DNA from: Streptomyces pyxinicus
GTDB taxonomy: Bacteria > Actinomycetota > Actinomycetes > Streptomycetales > Streptomycetaceae
NCBI RefSeq assembly: GCF_024753135.1
Contig: NZ_JANUGP010000032.1
Span: forward strand, 20,764-84,763
Length of the DNA: 64,000 nt
Direction of reading: 5' to 3'
Each line of letters begins with the position of its first letter. Position 1 is the first letter of the stretch. The notes below the pieces were generated by a model. It worked only from the letters and a program-made list of their open reading frames with translations. It was not told where the DNA came from and did not search any database. The translations under genes were made by a program, and so were the position numbers. Shown here piece after piece: positions 24,241-33,032 of the stretch.

Positions 24241-25491
24241 TTACCAGGTCACGGGGAGTTCCAGCATCCCCTGGATCGTGTCGCCGGGTTTGAAGGGAAT
24301 CTTCTCCGCCGAGGCGGCGAGCCGCAGCCCGGGCAGCCGGCGCAGCAGGGTGCCGAGGGCGATCTCCAGCTCGGCGCGCGCGAGGTTCTGGCCGAGGCAC
24401 TGGTGGATGCCGAAGCCGAAGGCCACGTGGTGGCGGGCGGGACGGTGGAAGTCCAGGCTGTCGGGTGCGTCGTACACCGAGGCGTCCCGGTTGATGACGG
24501 AGGTGGAGAAGAGCACGCCCTCCCCCGCCCGGATCGTGACGCCGGCGACCTCCATGTCCTCGGTCGCGACCCGCTGGAGCCCGTCGGCGATGGACAGCAT
24601 CCGCATCAGCTCCTCGACGGCGGACGACAGCAGCGCCGGGTCGGCGCGCAGCTCGGCCAGCCGGTCGGGGTGGCGCAGCAGCGTGTACGTGCCGAGGGAG
24701 ATCATGTTGGCGGTGGTCTCGTGCCCGGCGACCAGCAGGATCAGGGCGAGCGAGATCATCTCCTCGCGGTCCGGTCCGCCCTCCTCCCGGTGCCGCCGTA
24801 CCAGGTCGTCGAGGACGCCGTCGCCCGGCTCGGCCCGGCGGGCCTTCTCGTCGACGAGTCCGCCGAGGTACTCCTCCAGCCGTACCCGGGCGTTCTCCGT
24901 GTCGGCGGCCGTCGGCCCGCGCAGCAGCCGGCGGGACTGTTCCTCGAAGAACTCGTGGTCGGCGTAGGGCACGCCGAGCAGGCCGCAGATGACCGTGGAG
25001 GGCACGGGCAGCGCGAAGGCGGACACCAGCTCGGCGGGCGGCCCCTGCTCGATCATGGCGTCCAGCAGGTCGTCCACGGTCCGCTGGATCCAGGGGCGCA
25101 GCTCGCTCGCGTGCCGGACGGTGAACGGCGGGATCAGCATCCGCCGCTGGCGTTTGTGCTCGGGATCGTCCAGGCCGAGCAGGGCCACCCGGCGCCGCTC
25201 GGGGTCGGTCGCGAAGCGGGGCGTGGAGACCGGGAAGCCCGGGCGGGTGCGGTCGCTGGAGAGCCGGGGGTCGGTGAGCAGGGCGCGCGCGACGGCGTGC
25301 GAGGAGACCAGCCAGACCTCGCGGCCGTCGTAGAGGGTGACCCGGGACAGGGGGCGCCCGGCGCGCAGCGGGTCGTAGCCGGCGGGCGGGTGGTAGGGGC
25401 AGGTGCGGTCCTGGGGGAAGGCGACGGGTCCGGCCGGGGCGGCGCGGCCCTGGGTGTCCGTCGATACCGTCAGATCCGTCAGATCCGTCAT
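24241..25491 (-). CDS. Cytochrome P450, CYP105 family
   Basis: 416-aa bacterial class I P450. I-helix LVAGHETTANM, K-helix ExxR in VEELMRML (Glu-Glu-Leu-Met-Arg), and the heme loop FGFGIHQCLG with Cys365 are all present. The opening FPQDRTCPYHPPAGYDPLR is typical of CYP105 enzymes, which hydroxylate xenobiotics, macrolides or vitamin D. It is translated from the ATG at 25491 with GAGG upstream; an earlier in-frame ATG overlaps the operator-like palindrome. The start reads MTDLTDLTV because of a 9-bp tandem duplication. Operon: P450 then ferredoxin. Confidence 0.93.
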   Translation of the reverse strand: MTDLTDLTVSTDTQGRAAPAGPVAFPQDRTCPYHPPAGYDPLRAGRPLSRVTLYDGREVWLVSSHAVARALLTDPRLSSDRTRPGFPVSTPRFATDPERRRVALLGLDDPEHKRQRRMLIPPFTVRHASELRPWIQRTVDDLLDAMIEQGPPAELVSAFALPVPSTVICGLLGVPYADHEFFEEQSRRLLRGPTAADTENARVRLEEYLGGLVDEKARRAEPGDGVLDDLVRRHREEGGPDREEMISLALILLVAGHETTANMISLGTYTLLRHPDRLAELRADPALLSSAVEELMRMLSIADGLQRVATEDMEVAGVTIRAGEGVLFSTSVINRDASVYDAPDSLDFHRPARHHVAFGFGIHQCLGQNLARAELEIALGTLLRRLPGLRLAASAEKIPFKPGDTIQGMLELPVTW

Positions 25492-25536
25492 GAGCAAGAC
25501 CTCGCAGACGAAGAAGTGCGTCGTGCCGATCTTCAT

Positions 25537-25555
25537 TAGATGCCTCAGGCACCTA
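25537..25555. promoter_or_regulatory. Operator-like palindrome before the CYP105 gene
   Basis: tagatgcct-c-aggcaccta: 9-bp arms with one mismatch, centred about 55 bp upstream of the P450 start codon. The size and position fit a MarR/TetR/GntR-type repressor site controlling substrate-induced P450 expression. No regulator gene is adjacent. Confidence 0.5.
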
Positions 25556-25747
25556 TGCGGCGACCACAACTTCGGCCACATCGGTGAAGCGCGGGATCTG
25601 GCCGAAGTGGCGGAGCCCCCGGGGTCGACTTCCAGCCTACGTTCCCCCGGTCGGATGACGCGCGGCGCGGGACGGATGATCCGGCGGGTCACCGGCGTTG
25701 ACTCCGGGTGACAGACAGCCGTTGGACCGACGAAGGAGACGGATCGC

Positions 25748-26197
25748 ATGCCTCTTGAGGGCGAGTACGAGCCGAGCCCGGAGCAGTGGGTGCGCGAGCA
25801 GGTCGAGCTGTACGAGAGCTCCGGCGGGACGAAGGGGACGACACTGCGCGACACCGGGCTGCCGGTGATCGTGCTGACCACCCGGGGCGCGAAGAGCGGC
25901 AAGATCCGCAAGACACCGCTGATGCGGGTCGAGCGGGCGGGCGCGTACGCGGTGGTCGCCTCGCAGGGCGGCGCGCCCAAGCACCCGGTGTGGTACTTCA
26001 ACATCAAGGCCGACCCGCGCGTCGAGCTCCAGGACGGCCCGGAGCGGCGGGACATGCGGGCCCGGGAGATCACCGGCCAGGAGAAGGCGGAGTGGTGGGA
26101 GCGGGCGGTCGCCGCGTTCCCGCCGTACGCCGACTACCAGAAGAAGACCTCGCGGGAGATCCCGGTGTTCGTGCTGGAGCCGGTCGACGGGAACTGA
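25748..26197 (+). CDS. Deazaflavin (F420)-dependent nitroreductase family protein
   Basis: 149 aa, split-barrel fold of the DDN/FDOR-A group. GLPVIVLTTRGAKSGKIRKTPLMRV contains the F420 phosphate-binding GxKSGxxRxTPL pattern, and HPVWYFNIKADPRVELQ the second conserved block. These enzymes use reduced F420 for quinone or xenobiotic reduction. ATG start after GAAGGAGACGGATCGC. Divergent from the P450 operon; a strong terminator follows. Confidence 0.9.
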   Translation: MPLEGEYEPSPEQWVREQVELYESSGGTKGTTLRDTGLPVIVLTTRGAKSGKIRKTPLMRVERAGAYAVVASQGGAPKHPVWYFNIKADPRVELQDGPERRDMRAREITGQEKAEWWERAVAAFPPYADYQKKTSREIPVFVLEPVDGN

Positions 26198-26205
26198 ACC
26201 CCGGC

Positions 26206-26241
26206 CCGGAAGCGGGGGCTTCCCGAAGTCCCCGCTTCCGG
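26206..26241. terminator. Terminator between convergent DDN-like and CDF genes
   Basis: Perfect 12-bp stem (26206-26217 with 26230-26241), 12-nt loop; it can serve both converging transcripts. Confidence 0.8.
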
Positions 26242-26278
26242 TGCGGTGTGAAGCCGGTTCCGGGCGGGCACCCGGCCG

Positions 26279-27397
26279 TCAGGCCCCGCCGCGTTCCCCC
26301 GTCGCGGCGGGGCTCTCGTGTGCCTCGTCCGCCGGCCGGTCGGTGACGTCCAGGAAGACCTGGGTGGCCTCCGGGAAGGTGCGGGTCAGCGAGGCCTTGA
26401 TGCGCATCGAGACCTCCTCGACCCGTTCGCTGTCCAGCCCCGGCACCAGGTCGATGCGCGCGGCCACCAGCGTGGAGTCCAGGCCCAGCTTCATCGTGAA
26501 CAGCGCCTCCACGCTGTCGATCTCCGGCTGCGCCCGGAGCAGCGAGCGGATCCGGCCGCTCAGTTCGGGATCGGCGGCCTCGCCGATGAGCTGGTCGCGG
26601 GCGTCGCGGCCGAGCCGGTAGGCGACGTAGACGAGCAGCAGGCCGATCGCCATCGAGGCGGACGCCTCCCAGACCACCTGCCCGGTGACCATGTGCAGGG
26701 CCATGCCGATGATGGCGAGGGTGACGCCGAGCACCGCCGTGCCGTCCTCGGCGACGACGGTCCGCAGCGCCGGGTCGCGCAGCGCGCCGAGCCCGCCGCC
26801 CTGTTGCCGCACCTGGTGCAGGGCCCGCAGCAGGGAGGCGCCCTCGGCGAGCAGGGCGACGCCGAGCACGATCAGACCGGCCACGTAGCCGCTGAGCTTC
26901 TCGTCGGCGCCCTCGCGCAGCGCCTCGATTCCTTGCCAGACGGAGAAGCAGCCGCCCATGACGAAGATGCCGACGGCCGCGAGCAGCGACCAGAAGAAGC
27001 GCTCCTTGCCGTACCCGAAGGGGTGCCGGCGGTCGGCGGGCCGGCGGCTGCGGCGCAGCGCGGCCAGCAGGAACACCTCGTTGAGGCTGTCGGCGACCGA
27101 GTGGGCGGCCTCCGACAGCAGGGCGGGGGAACCGGCGATCACACCGCCGGCGGCCTTGGCGACCGCGATCACCAGGTTGGCGGCCAGCGCCACCCACACG
27201 GTGACCTTGGTGTGCCGGTCCGCCTTGCCGTCCGCCTTGTTCCGCGCCCCGTCGTCCGGGGCCCGGTCCTGAGGGGCCTCGTCGTGGGGCACCTGGTCGT
27301 GGGGGGCGCCGTCGTCCCGCGCCGTCGGTACGGCCGTCTGCCGTTGCGAGGAAGTCCCAGTCACCCTTCGCCGACTGCCCCCGACCGGGCGGCTCAC
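26279..27397 (-). CDS. Cation diffusion facilitator (metal efflux)
   Basis: Up to 372 aa with six membrane helices. Helix 2 carries EAAHSVADSLNE with the HxxxD metal site, followed by HPFGYGKERFFW; helix 5 region reads TAVLGVTLAIIGMAL, and a cytoplasmic ferredoxin-like C-terminal domain follows (VEALFTMKLGLDSTLVAARIDL). The transport sites are not the canonical HD-HD, so metal specificity (Zn, Fe, Mn) is open. The N-terminal 55 residues are His/Asp/Gln-rich and variable. The start is uncertain: GTG 27397 (used) or GTG 27364, neither with a convincing ribosome site. Confidence 0.85.
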   Translation of the reverse strand: MSRPVGGSRRRVTGTSSQRQTAVPTARDDGAPHDQVPHDEAPQDRAPDDGARNKADGKADRHTKVTVWVALAANLVIAVAKAAGGVIAGSPALLSEAAHSVADSLNEVFLLAALRRSRRPADRRHPFGYGKERFFWSLLAAVGIFVMGGCFSVWQGIEALREGADEKLSGYVAGLIVLGVALLAEGASLLRALHQVRQQGGGLGALRDPALRTVVAEDGTAVLGVTLAIIGMALHMVTGQVVWEASASMAIGLLLVYVAYRLGRDARDQLIGEAADPELSGRIRSLLRAQPEIDSVEALFTMKLGLDSTLVAARIDLVPGLDSERVEEVSMRIKASLTRTFPEATQVFLDVTDRPADEAHESPAATGERGGA

Positions 27398-27495
27398 ACC
27401 GTGCGGCCGGCGGAAAACGGGGAACGCGGTGGCGCAGGACCCGGCGCGCGGGGAACACCTCGCCCCGGGTACCCCGGCACGCGAGGAGGAGAGAC

Positions 27496-28512
27496 ATGGC
27501 AGGCGAGGGCAACAGCGCCTACGGTCACAGGAAGTTCACCCGGTCCCGGAGCCACTTCCGGGACCGGGTCACCGCCGACGGCCGGGGCGGGTGGCCGGTG
27601 GCCGCGGACCGCTACCGGCTGGTGGTGTCCCGCGCCTGTCCGTGGGCCAGTCGGGCGGTGATCTCGCGGCGGCTGCTGGGCCTTGAGGACGCCCTGTCGA
27701 TGGCGGTCGCCGACCCGATCCAGGACGACCGCAGCTGGCGGTTCACCCTGGACCCGGACGGCCGCGACCCGGTGCTCGGCATCCGCTTCCTGGCCGAGGC
27801 CTACGAGCGCCGGGAGGCGGACCCTGCGGGCGGCGTGAGCGTGCCCGCGCTCGTGGACATCCCGAGCGGCCGGCTGGTCACCAACGACTACCAGCAGCTC
27901 ACCCTTGACTTCGCCACCGAGTGGACGGCCCTGCACCGCCCCGGGGCCCCGGACCTGTATCCGGCGGACCGGCGGGACGAGATCGACGAGGTGATGGCAG
28001 GGGTCTACGAGGACGTCAACAACGGTGTGTACCGGGCCGGGTTCGCCTCCGGGCAGCGGGAGTACGAGGAGGCGTGCGTGGCGGTGTTCCGGCGGCTTGA
28101 GCTGCTCGCGGAGCGGCTGTCCGGGCAGCGCTATCTGGTCGGCGACACCCTGACCGAGGCGGACATCCGGCTGTTCACCACGCTGGTCCGGTTCGACGCC
28201 GTGTACCACGGCCACTTCAAGTGCAATCGCTGGAAGCTGGCCGAGAACCCGGTGCTGTGGGCGTACGCCAGGGACCTGTTCCAGACACCGGGTTTCGGCG
28301 ACACCGTCGACTTCGACCACATCAAGCGGCACTACTACCAGGTGCACAGCGGCATCAACCCGACCGGCATCGTGCCGCTCGGTCCTGACCTGGGCGGCTG
28401 GCTGAGTCCGCATCACCGTCAGGAGCTGGGCGGACGCCCCTTCGGCGACGGGACACCGCCGGGGCCGGTGCCGCCGGGCGAACGAGTGGCCCCGGAAGGT
28501 CGGCCCGCATGA
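27496..28512 (+). CDS. Xi-class glutathione S-transferase / glutathionyl-hydroquinone reductase homologue
   Basis: 338 aa. The catalytic CPWA motif (SRACPWASR, about 48-56) and the C-terminal region (RFDAVYHGHFKCN, YARDLFQTPGF, HYYQVHSGINPTGIVPLGP) are those of Xi-class GSTs, which reduce S-glutathionyl-hydroquinones. Streptomyces makes mycothiol instead of glutathione, so a mycothiolyl substrate is likely. ATG with GAGGAGAGAC upstream. Followed by the DUF4235 gene 28 bp downstream, probably one transcript. Confidence 0.9.
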   Translation: MAGEGNSAYGHRKFTRSRSHFRDRVTADGRGGWPVAADRYRLVVSRACPWASRAVISRRLLGLEDALSMAVADPIQDDRSWRFTLDPDGRDPVLGIRFLAEAYERREADPAGGVSVPALVDIPSGRLVTNDYQQLTLDFATEWTALHRPGAPDLYPADRRDEIDEVMAGVYEDVNNGVYRAGFASGQREYEEACVAVFRRLELLAERLSGQRYLVGDTLTEADIRLFTTLVRFDAVYHGHFKCNRWKLAENPVLWAYARDLFQTPGFGDTVDFDHIKRHYYQVHSGINPTGIVPLGPDLGGWLSPHHRQELGGRPFGDGTPPGPVPPGERVAPEGRPA

Positions 28513-28540
28513 GGGCCGCGTGACGAGGAAGGAGTCAGAC

Positions 28541-28843
28541 ATGGCCAAGAACAAGAAGAAGAAACTCCCTCTCGCCTACCAGCCGGTCGGTTTCGTGCTC
28601 AGCTGGGCGGGCGGTGCCTTGGCCGGAATGGCTTTCCGCAAGGCGTGGAAGGCGATCCGGCACGAGGACGACGCACCGGACGCCCTGGACCCGGACCGCG
28701 GCTGGGGCGAGATCCTGCTGGCCGCCGCGGTCCAGGGCGCGATCTTCGCCGTGGTGCGCAGCGCGGTGGACCGCACCGGCGCCAAGGCCATCGCCCGTTC
28801 GACGGGCGTGTGGCCGGCCACCGACAAGGGTGGCCGGGACTGA
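28541..28843 (+). CDS. DUF4235 small membrane protein
   Basis: 100 aa. Lys-rich N-terminus, then a membrane helix (YQPVGFVLSWAGGALAGMAF), a conserved acidic loop (DPDRGWGEILLAAAVQGAIFA) and a second membrane helix. This pattern is DUF4235, of unknown function. ATG at 28541 with GAGGAAGGAG upstream; the upstream in-frame start lacks a site. In the GST transcription unit. Confidence 0.85.
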   Translation: MAKNKKKKLPLAYQPVGFVLSWAGGALAGMAFRKAWKAIRHEDDAPDALDPDRGWGEILLAAAVQGAIFAVVRSAVDRTGAKAIARSTGVWPATDKGGRD

Positions 28844-28856
28844 TCCACCGGGCCCT

Positions 28857-28886
28857 GTCGCCGTACCCCACCCGGAGTACGGCGAC
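28857..28886. terminator. Hairpin between DUF4235 and the convergent VOC gene
   Basis: Perfect 10-bp stem (28857-28866 with 28877-28886), 10-nt loop. Confidence 0.7.
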
Positions 28887-28891
28887 GGGGT

Positions 28892-29284
28892 TCAGCCCTG
28901 TTTGGGCGCCGTGGTGGGGTTCAGGCGCAGGGTGAAGGAGTGCCCGGCGGGGTCGGAGTAGCCCCGCTCCTCGTACGGCCCGGCCGCGTCCCGGGTCTCG
29001 ATGGGCCGGCCGCCGAGGCCGACCACCCGGCGCTCGGCCTCGTCCAGGTCCTCGACCAGCAGGTCGAGATGGGCCTGGAGCGAGTTCTCCGGACGCGGCC
29101 AGCTCGGCGGGGTGGCGTTCACGTCCCGCCGGAAGGCGAGCCGGACGCCGTCGGCGCCGCGTATCTCCACCAGGTTGGCGGAGGCCTCCGTCAGTTCGCC
29201 CTCCAGCAACTTCTTGTAGAATTCGGCCAGTTTCTCGGGCTCGGCGCAGTCCAGGATCACAACGGCCGTTTTCACCAGTGTCAT
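28892..29284 (-). CDS. VOC (glyoxalase-like) family protein
   Basis: 130 aa with paired beta-alpha-beta-beta-beta modules: VILDCAEPEKLAEFYKKLL opens module 1, HLDLLVEDLDEAERRVVGLGG module 2, and YSDPAGHSFTLRL the closing strand. Metal-ligand positions include His in QAHLDLL and Glu in EIRGADG. Reaction unknown; such proteins include glyoxalases, dioxygenases and drug-binding proteins. ATG with GGGAGGTAGCG upstream. Confidence 0.88.
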   Translation of the reverse strand: MTLVKTAVVILDCAEPEKLAEFYKKLLEGELTEASANLVEIRGADGVRLAFRRDVNATPPSWPRPENSLQAHLDLLVEDLDEAERRVVGLGGRPIETRDAAGPYEERGYSDPAGHSFTLRLNPTTAPKQG

Positions 29285-29336
29285 CGCTACCTCCCGGGGT
29301 TCGGTTCTCCCCTGCGGATATCCCGGGCCCCCGGTT

Positions 29337-29801
29337 TCAGTCGGCGGTCAGCCAGCGGCCGTCGCGCATCAACTCCCGCCCCGGCAACTCGCCTTGACCG
29401 CGCCAGGCCTGGACGCGGCGGGGCGTGACGACGAAGTACAGGTGGCGGGTGGCGAGTCGGCGCGGGTCGAAGCCGGTCGCGCCGGCGAACACCTCGGCGT
29501 CCTCCTCGGGCAGGTCCTCGGGGGCCACCGCCCGCACCGCGCCCTCGATCAGGACGACGTCCCGGGCCGGACCGATGCCGAGCCGGGCGACGCCCGTCGT
29601 CACGAGGTTGTGGCCGGTGGTGCTGTCGGCGGGGGTGGCGATCAGCAGGGTGGCGCCGTCCCATACGTAGGACAGCGGCACGAGTTGGGGGGCGCCGCCC
29701 TCGGGTGCCGCGGTGGCCACCCAGGCGTCGACGTCGTGCTCCAGCCGGTGCAGGGTGTCCTTCCTGCGCTGTTCGGCGGTGCGGGCGGGCGCGGCGGTCA
29801 T
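29337..29801 (-). CDS. Pyridoxamine-5'-phosphate-oxidase-like FMN/F420 split-barrel protein
   Basis: 154 aa. DVDAWVATAAPEGGAPQLVPLSYVWDGATLLIAT is the split-barrel opening, and VVLIEGAVRAVAP the second half; LYFVVTPRRVQAWRG is the usual C-terminal strand. Likely a flavin- or F420-binding oxidoreductase of unknown substrate. ATG at 29801 with AGGAGG 9 nt upstream. It lies 52 bp after the VOC gene start and is transcribed in the same direction (upstream of it). Confidence 0.85.
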   Translation of the reverse strand: MTAAPARTAEQRRKDTLHRLEHDVDAWVATAAPEGGAPQLVPLSYVWDGATLLIATPADSTTGHNLVTTGVARLGIGPARDVVLIEGAVRAVAPEDLPEEDAEVFAGATGFDPRRLATRHLYFVVTPRRVQAWRGQGELPGRELMRDGRWLTAD

Positions 29802-29969
29802 GTCGTACGGCCTCCTGGTCGTCGCCGGCGCGTACGGGGCGACGCGCGGACAGGGCCAGTGTGACGGTCGTCCGCCGTCGCCGGAGCGGATCACCGGCCG
29901 GGCGTGTCCGCACGCGGTCCCCGACGACGCCGTCGGCCCCGGGCGGGAAGGGCACCGGCCGCGGGGCCC

Positions 29970-30815
29970 TCAGTCGCAGCCCGCGCCGTCCTTCACCAGC
30001 GGCCAGGCCGCCACGCCGTCGGCCGTGCGGACGTAGACCACCGTGCTGTCCGCCGTGCGCCACAGGTGGCTGCCCCGGTAGTGGTAGCCGGTGTCGCGGG
30101 CGCCGGCGGGCAGCGCCGTCCTCGGGCGGTACGGCGCCCGGAGCAGCCCGTCGCGGGCGAGGACGCCGTCGGGATCACTGGCGTAGGTGCGTCCGTCCAG
30201 GTGGAGGAAGCGGGCGGATCGCCGGCCGCAGTGCGCCGGTCCGTCGGCACTGTGCAGTCGGGTCACCGGCACCCGGCGGCCCGCGCGGTCCGCCCAGATC
30301 TGCCAGTCGGTGGTGTCGGTGAAGCTCGCGGGGAGTTCGGCGGGGTCGCAGGAGGCGCTGGTCTCGGGGCCCCAACCGGGCCTGTCCTTCTGGTCCTTGG
30401 CGACGACCACGGCCACCTTGGTCCGGCCGCCGACGTCGAAGGAGTACAGCACCCGGTCCGCCTCCCGGCGCTCGGCGCGGTAGCCGTGGTCGGGGACCTC
30501 GGGCTGGACCATGTCGAAGTAGCGGGCCAGGCCCTCCTCCGGTGTCGCGCCGCCCTCGGAGGGGCCCCAGCCGTCGGGCCCCGAGCCGTCGAAGATCTCC
30601 CCGTCGCACTCCAGGGCCCGCCCGGCGGCGCCGGAGGCGAGGCGCAGCGCCCGGGGCCCGCCCGCGTCGAGGCTCCGCAGGGGGATGTCGAGGGGACCGC
30701 GGTACGGCGTCGCCGGGGGCCGGCCCTCGATCACCGGACCGGGGGCGTCGTCATGACATCCCGCCACCGCCACCAGTACCACCACCACTGCCGCCGCCGT
30801 CAGGCCTGCGCGCAT
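29970..30815 (-). CDS. Putative lipoprotein
   Basis: 281 aa with a lipoprotein signal: MRAGLTAAAVVVVLVAVAGC, acylated Cys20. The mature domain has three or more cysteines (ECDGEIF, SASCDP, HCGRR, GAGCD) likely paired outside the cell, and no family I can name. ATG at 30815. It is 63 bp downstream of the GlxA-type regulator, on the same strand. Confidence 0.7.
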   Translation of the reverse strand: MRAGLTAAAVVVVLVAVAGCHDDAPGPVIEGRPPATPYRGPLDIPLRSLDAGGPRALRLASGAAGRALECDGEIFDGSGPDGWGPSEGGATPEEGLARYFDMVQPEVPDHGYRAERREADRVLYSFDVGGRTKVAVVVAKDQKDRPGWGPETSASCDPAELPASFTDTTDWQIWADRAGRRVPVTRLHSADGPAHCGRRSARFLHLDGRTYASDPDGVLARDGLLRAPYRPRTALPAGARDTGYHYRGSHLWRTADSTVVYVRTADGVAAWPLVKDGAGCD

Positions 30816-30878
30816 GTTCCCGCCCCCTGTTCTCCCGTCGTCCGTGCGGTCCTTGGACGCCGGGGCGGGCCGGAACGT

Positions 30879-31847
30879 TCAGCGGGCGTGCTGGAAGGTT
30901 CGGCGGTAGGCCCCCGGGGAGACGCCGATCGCGGCGTGCAGGTGCTGGCGCAGGGAGGCGCCGGTGGCGAAGCCGACCTCGGCGGCGATCCGGTCCACGG
31001 GCAGGTCGCTGGACTCCAGCAGGTGCCGGGCGCGGGCCACGCGCTGCTGGATCAACCAGCGTCCGGGGCTGAGACCCACCTCCTCGTTGAAGCGGCGGGC
31101 GAAGGTGCGCGGGCTCATCCGCGCGTGCCCGGCGAGGTCGGCCAGGGTGAGCGGTTCGTCCAGGCGTTCCAGCGCCCAGGCCCGGGTGCCGGCCGTGCTC
31201 GCGGCGCCGCTGACCGGGACCGGCCGCTCGATGTACTGGGCCTGGCCGCCATCGCGGAACGGCGGCACGACGCAGCGCCGGGCGACCGTGTTGGCCAGCT
31301 CGCTGCCGTGGTCGGTGCGCACCAGGTGCAGGCAGATGTCGACACCGGAGGCGGCGCCTGCCGAGGTGAGGATCCGGCCGTCGGCCACGAACAGGACGTC
31401 CGGGTCGACGTCGACGCGCGGAAACCGGCGGCTGAGCCGGTCGGCGACCTGCCAGTGCGTGGTGGCCCTGCGGCCGTCCAGCAGGCCGGCCTCGGCCAGG
31501 ACGAAGGCGGCCGTGCAAATGGAGACGATCCGGGCGTCCGGGCGGATCCGGCCGAGCGCCGCGGTGACCTCGGCGGGCAGCTCGGCCGGGAGGTACGCGG
31601 GCGGCATGGAGGTGACGATCACCGTGTCGGCGCTCTCCAGGATCTCCGGGCCGTGGGCGACCCCGATGGTGAAGTCCGCGCAGGTGCGCACCGGGCCGCC
31701 GTCGACCGAGCAGGTCCGCACCTCGTAGTGCCCGTCGGCCGCGCCGAGGATGCGGCTGGGGATGCCCAGCTCGAAGGGGTAGACGCCGTCGAGGGCGAGG
31801 ACCACGACGCGGTGCGGGCGGCGGCCGAGCGGGACCAGGTCAGTCAT
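30879..31847 (-). CDS. GlxA/FtrA-family transcriptional regulator (DJ-1/PfpI + AraC HTH)
   Basis: 322 aa. N-terminal DJ-1/PfpI-like domain (about 10-180) with ARIVSICTAAFVLAEAGLLDGRRATTHW around the nucleophile-elbow Cys, then an AraC-type DNA-binding domain with two helix-turn-helices (TLADLAGHARMSPRTFARRFNEE; IAAEVGFATGASLRQHLHAAIGVSPGAYRR). Divergent from the quinone oxidoreductase gene with 71 bp between starts, which it probably regulates. Confidence 0.92.
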   Translation of the reverse strand: MTDLVPLGRRPHRVVVLALDGVYPFELGIPSRILGAADGHYEVRTCSVDGGPVRTCADFTIGVAHGPEILESADTVIVTSMPPAYLPAELPAEVTAALGRIRPDARIVSICTAAFVLAEAGLLDGRRATTHWQVADRLSRRFPRVDVDPDVLFVADGRILTSAGAASGVDICLHLVRTDHGSELANTVARRCVVPPFRDGGQAQYIERPVPVSGAASTAGTRAWALERLDEPLTLADLAGHARMSPRTFARRFNEEVGLSPGRWLIQQRVARARHLLESSDLPVDRIAAEVGFATGASLRQHLHAAIGVSPGAYRRTFQHAR

Positions 31848-31918
31848 GGCACGATCCTATCGAAGGTTGGCTTTTCTGCCATTTCCCGGCGTCGCGGAGC
31901 CGGGCAGGCTGGTTGACC

Positions 31919-32869
31919 ATGAGCGATGTGAACACGATGCGAGTCATCAGCCAGGACGTCCTCGGCGGTCCCGAGGTCCTGAGGGAAGCGATGGTGGAGC
32001 GGCCAGCGCCGCGGGCGAACGAGGTGCTGGTCCGGGTGCGGGCCGCCGGGGTGAACCCCACCGACTGGAAGCACCGGGCGAACGGGGGCTTCCTCGGCGA
32101 TCCGCCGTTCGTGCTCGGCTGGGACCTTTCCGGGGAGGTCGTGGAGACCGGGATCGGGGTGGCCGCGTTCCGGCCCGGCGACGAGGTCTTCGGCATGCTG
32201 CCCTATCCGTGGGGCCACGGCTCGCACGCCGAGTACGTGATCGCGCCGGTGCGCGCCCTGGCCCGCAAGCCCTCCTCGCTCGACCACGTCCAGGCGGGCG
32301 CCCTGCCGCTGGTGTCGCTGACCGCCTGGCAGGCGCTGACCGAGCACGCGGACGTCCGGCCCGGACAGCGGGTGCTGGTCCACGCGGCGGCCGGCGGGGT
32401 CGGCCATGTCGCCGTGCAGATCGCCAAGGCGCGCGGCGCCTACGTGATCGGCACGGCGAGCGCGGGCAAGCACGGCTTCCTGCGGGAGATCGGCGTGGAC
32501 GAGCCGGTCGACTACCGGGCCGTCGACGTCACCGAGACGGTGCGGGACGTGGACGTGGTCCTGGACACGCTGGGCGAGGAGACGTCCGTACGGTCCCTGC
32601 GGATGCTGCGGCCGGGCGGGGTCGTGGTGTCGATCCTGCCGGCCGGCTCCCCGGAGTTCTTCGAGGAGGCGGAGCGGCTCGGGGTGCGGGCGGTGCGCAT
32701 GCTGGTCGACGCCGACCGGGCCGGGATGGAGGCGGTCGCCGATCTCGCGGAGTCCGGGAAGCTGCGGGCGACGATCGCCGGGACGTTCCCGCTGGCCGAC
32801 GCGGCCAAGGCGCACGAGCTGGGCGACACCGGGCGCACCACGGGCAAGCTGGTGCTGGTGGCCGGCTGA
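31919..32869 (+). CDS. NADP-dependent zinc-free alcohol dehydrogenase / quinone oxidoreductase
   Basis: 316-aa medium-chain dehydrogenase of the QOR type. N-terminal GroES-like domain with AAGVNPTDWKHR (no catalytic-zinc Cys), NADP-binding VLVHAAAGGVGHVAVQIAK (AAxGGVG), and the closing TGRTTGKLVLV. It reduces quinones or enals with NADPH. ATG at 31919; no strong ribosome site. A hairpin terminator follows 13 bp downstream. Paired with the divergent GlxA regulator. Confidence 0.92.
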   Translation: MSDVNTMRVISQDVLGGPEVLREAMVERPAPRANEVLVRVRAAGVNPTDWKHRANGGFLGDPPFVLGWDLSGEVVETGIGVAAFRPGDEVFGMLPYPWGHGSHAEYVIAPVRALARKPSSLDHVQAGALPLVSLTAWQALTEHADVRPGQRVLVHAAAGGVGHVAVQIAKARGAYVIGTASAGKHGFLREIGVDEPVDYRAVDVTETVRDVDVVLDTLGEETSVRSLRMLRPGGVVVSILPAGSPEFFEEAERLGVRAVRMLVDADRAGMEAVADLAESGKLRATIAGTFPLADAAKAHELGDTGRTTGKLVLVAG

Positions 32870-32881
32870 GCCCGGCGGCGG

Positions 32882-32920
32882 GCGGGGTGACGAGGACGCG
32901 CCGTCCCGTCGTCACCCCGC
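32882..32920 (+). terminator. Terminator after the quinone oxidoreductase gene
   Basis: Perfect 12-bp stem (32882-32893 with 32909-32920), 15-nt loop. Confidence 0.8.
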
Positions 32921-32935
32921 GGCCGCAAACCGAAA

Positions 32936-32945
32936 GACATATGTC
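32936..32945. promoter_or_regulatory. Palindrome gacatatgtc upstream of the STAS gene
   Basis: Perfect 10-bp palindrome in a short AT-rich island about 90 bp before the STAS start. The island likely contains the promoter. Confidence 0.35.
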
Positions 32946-33032
32946 AATCGAACATGCTCAAATTCCGTCCATCGAGGGTACCTTGACGGTCGAGAAGCGA
33001 CTGTCCGGGCGCGGATGGAAGGTGATGCCGTC

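Noticed and set aside
24240..26073. 610-residue version of the CYP105 gene starting at 26073
   Set aside because: The added part lies antisense to the DDN-like gene and over the operator palindrome; normal CYP105 length is obtained from 25491.
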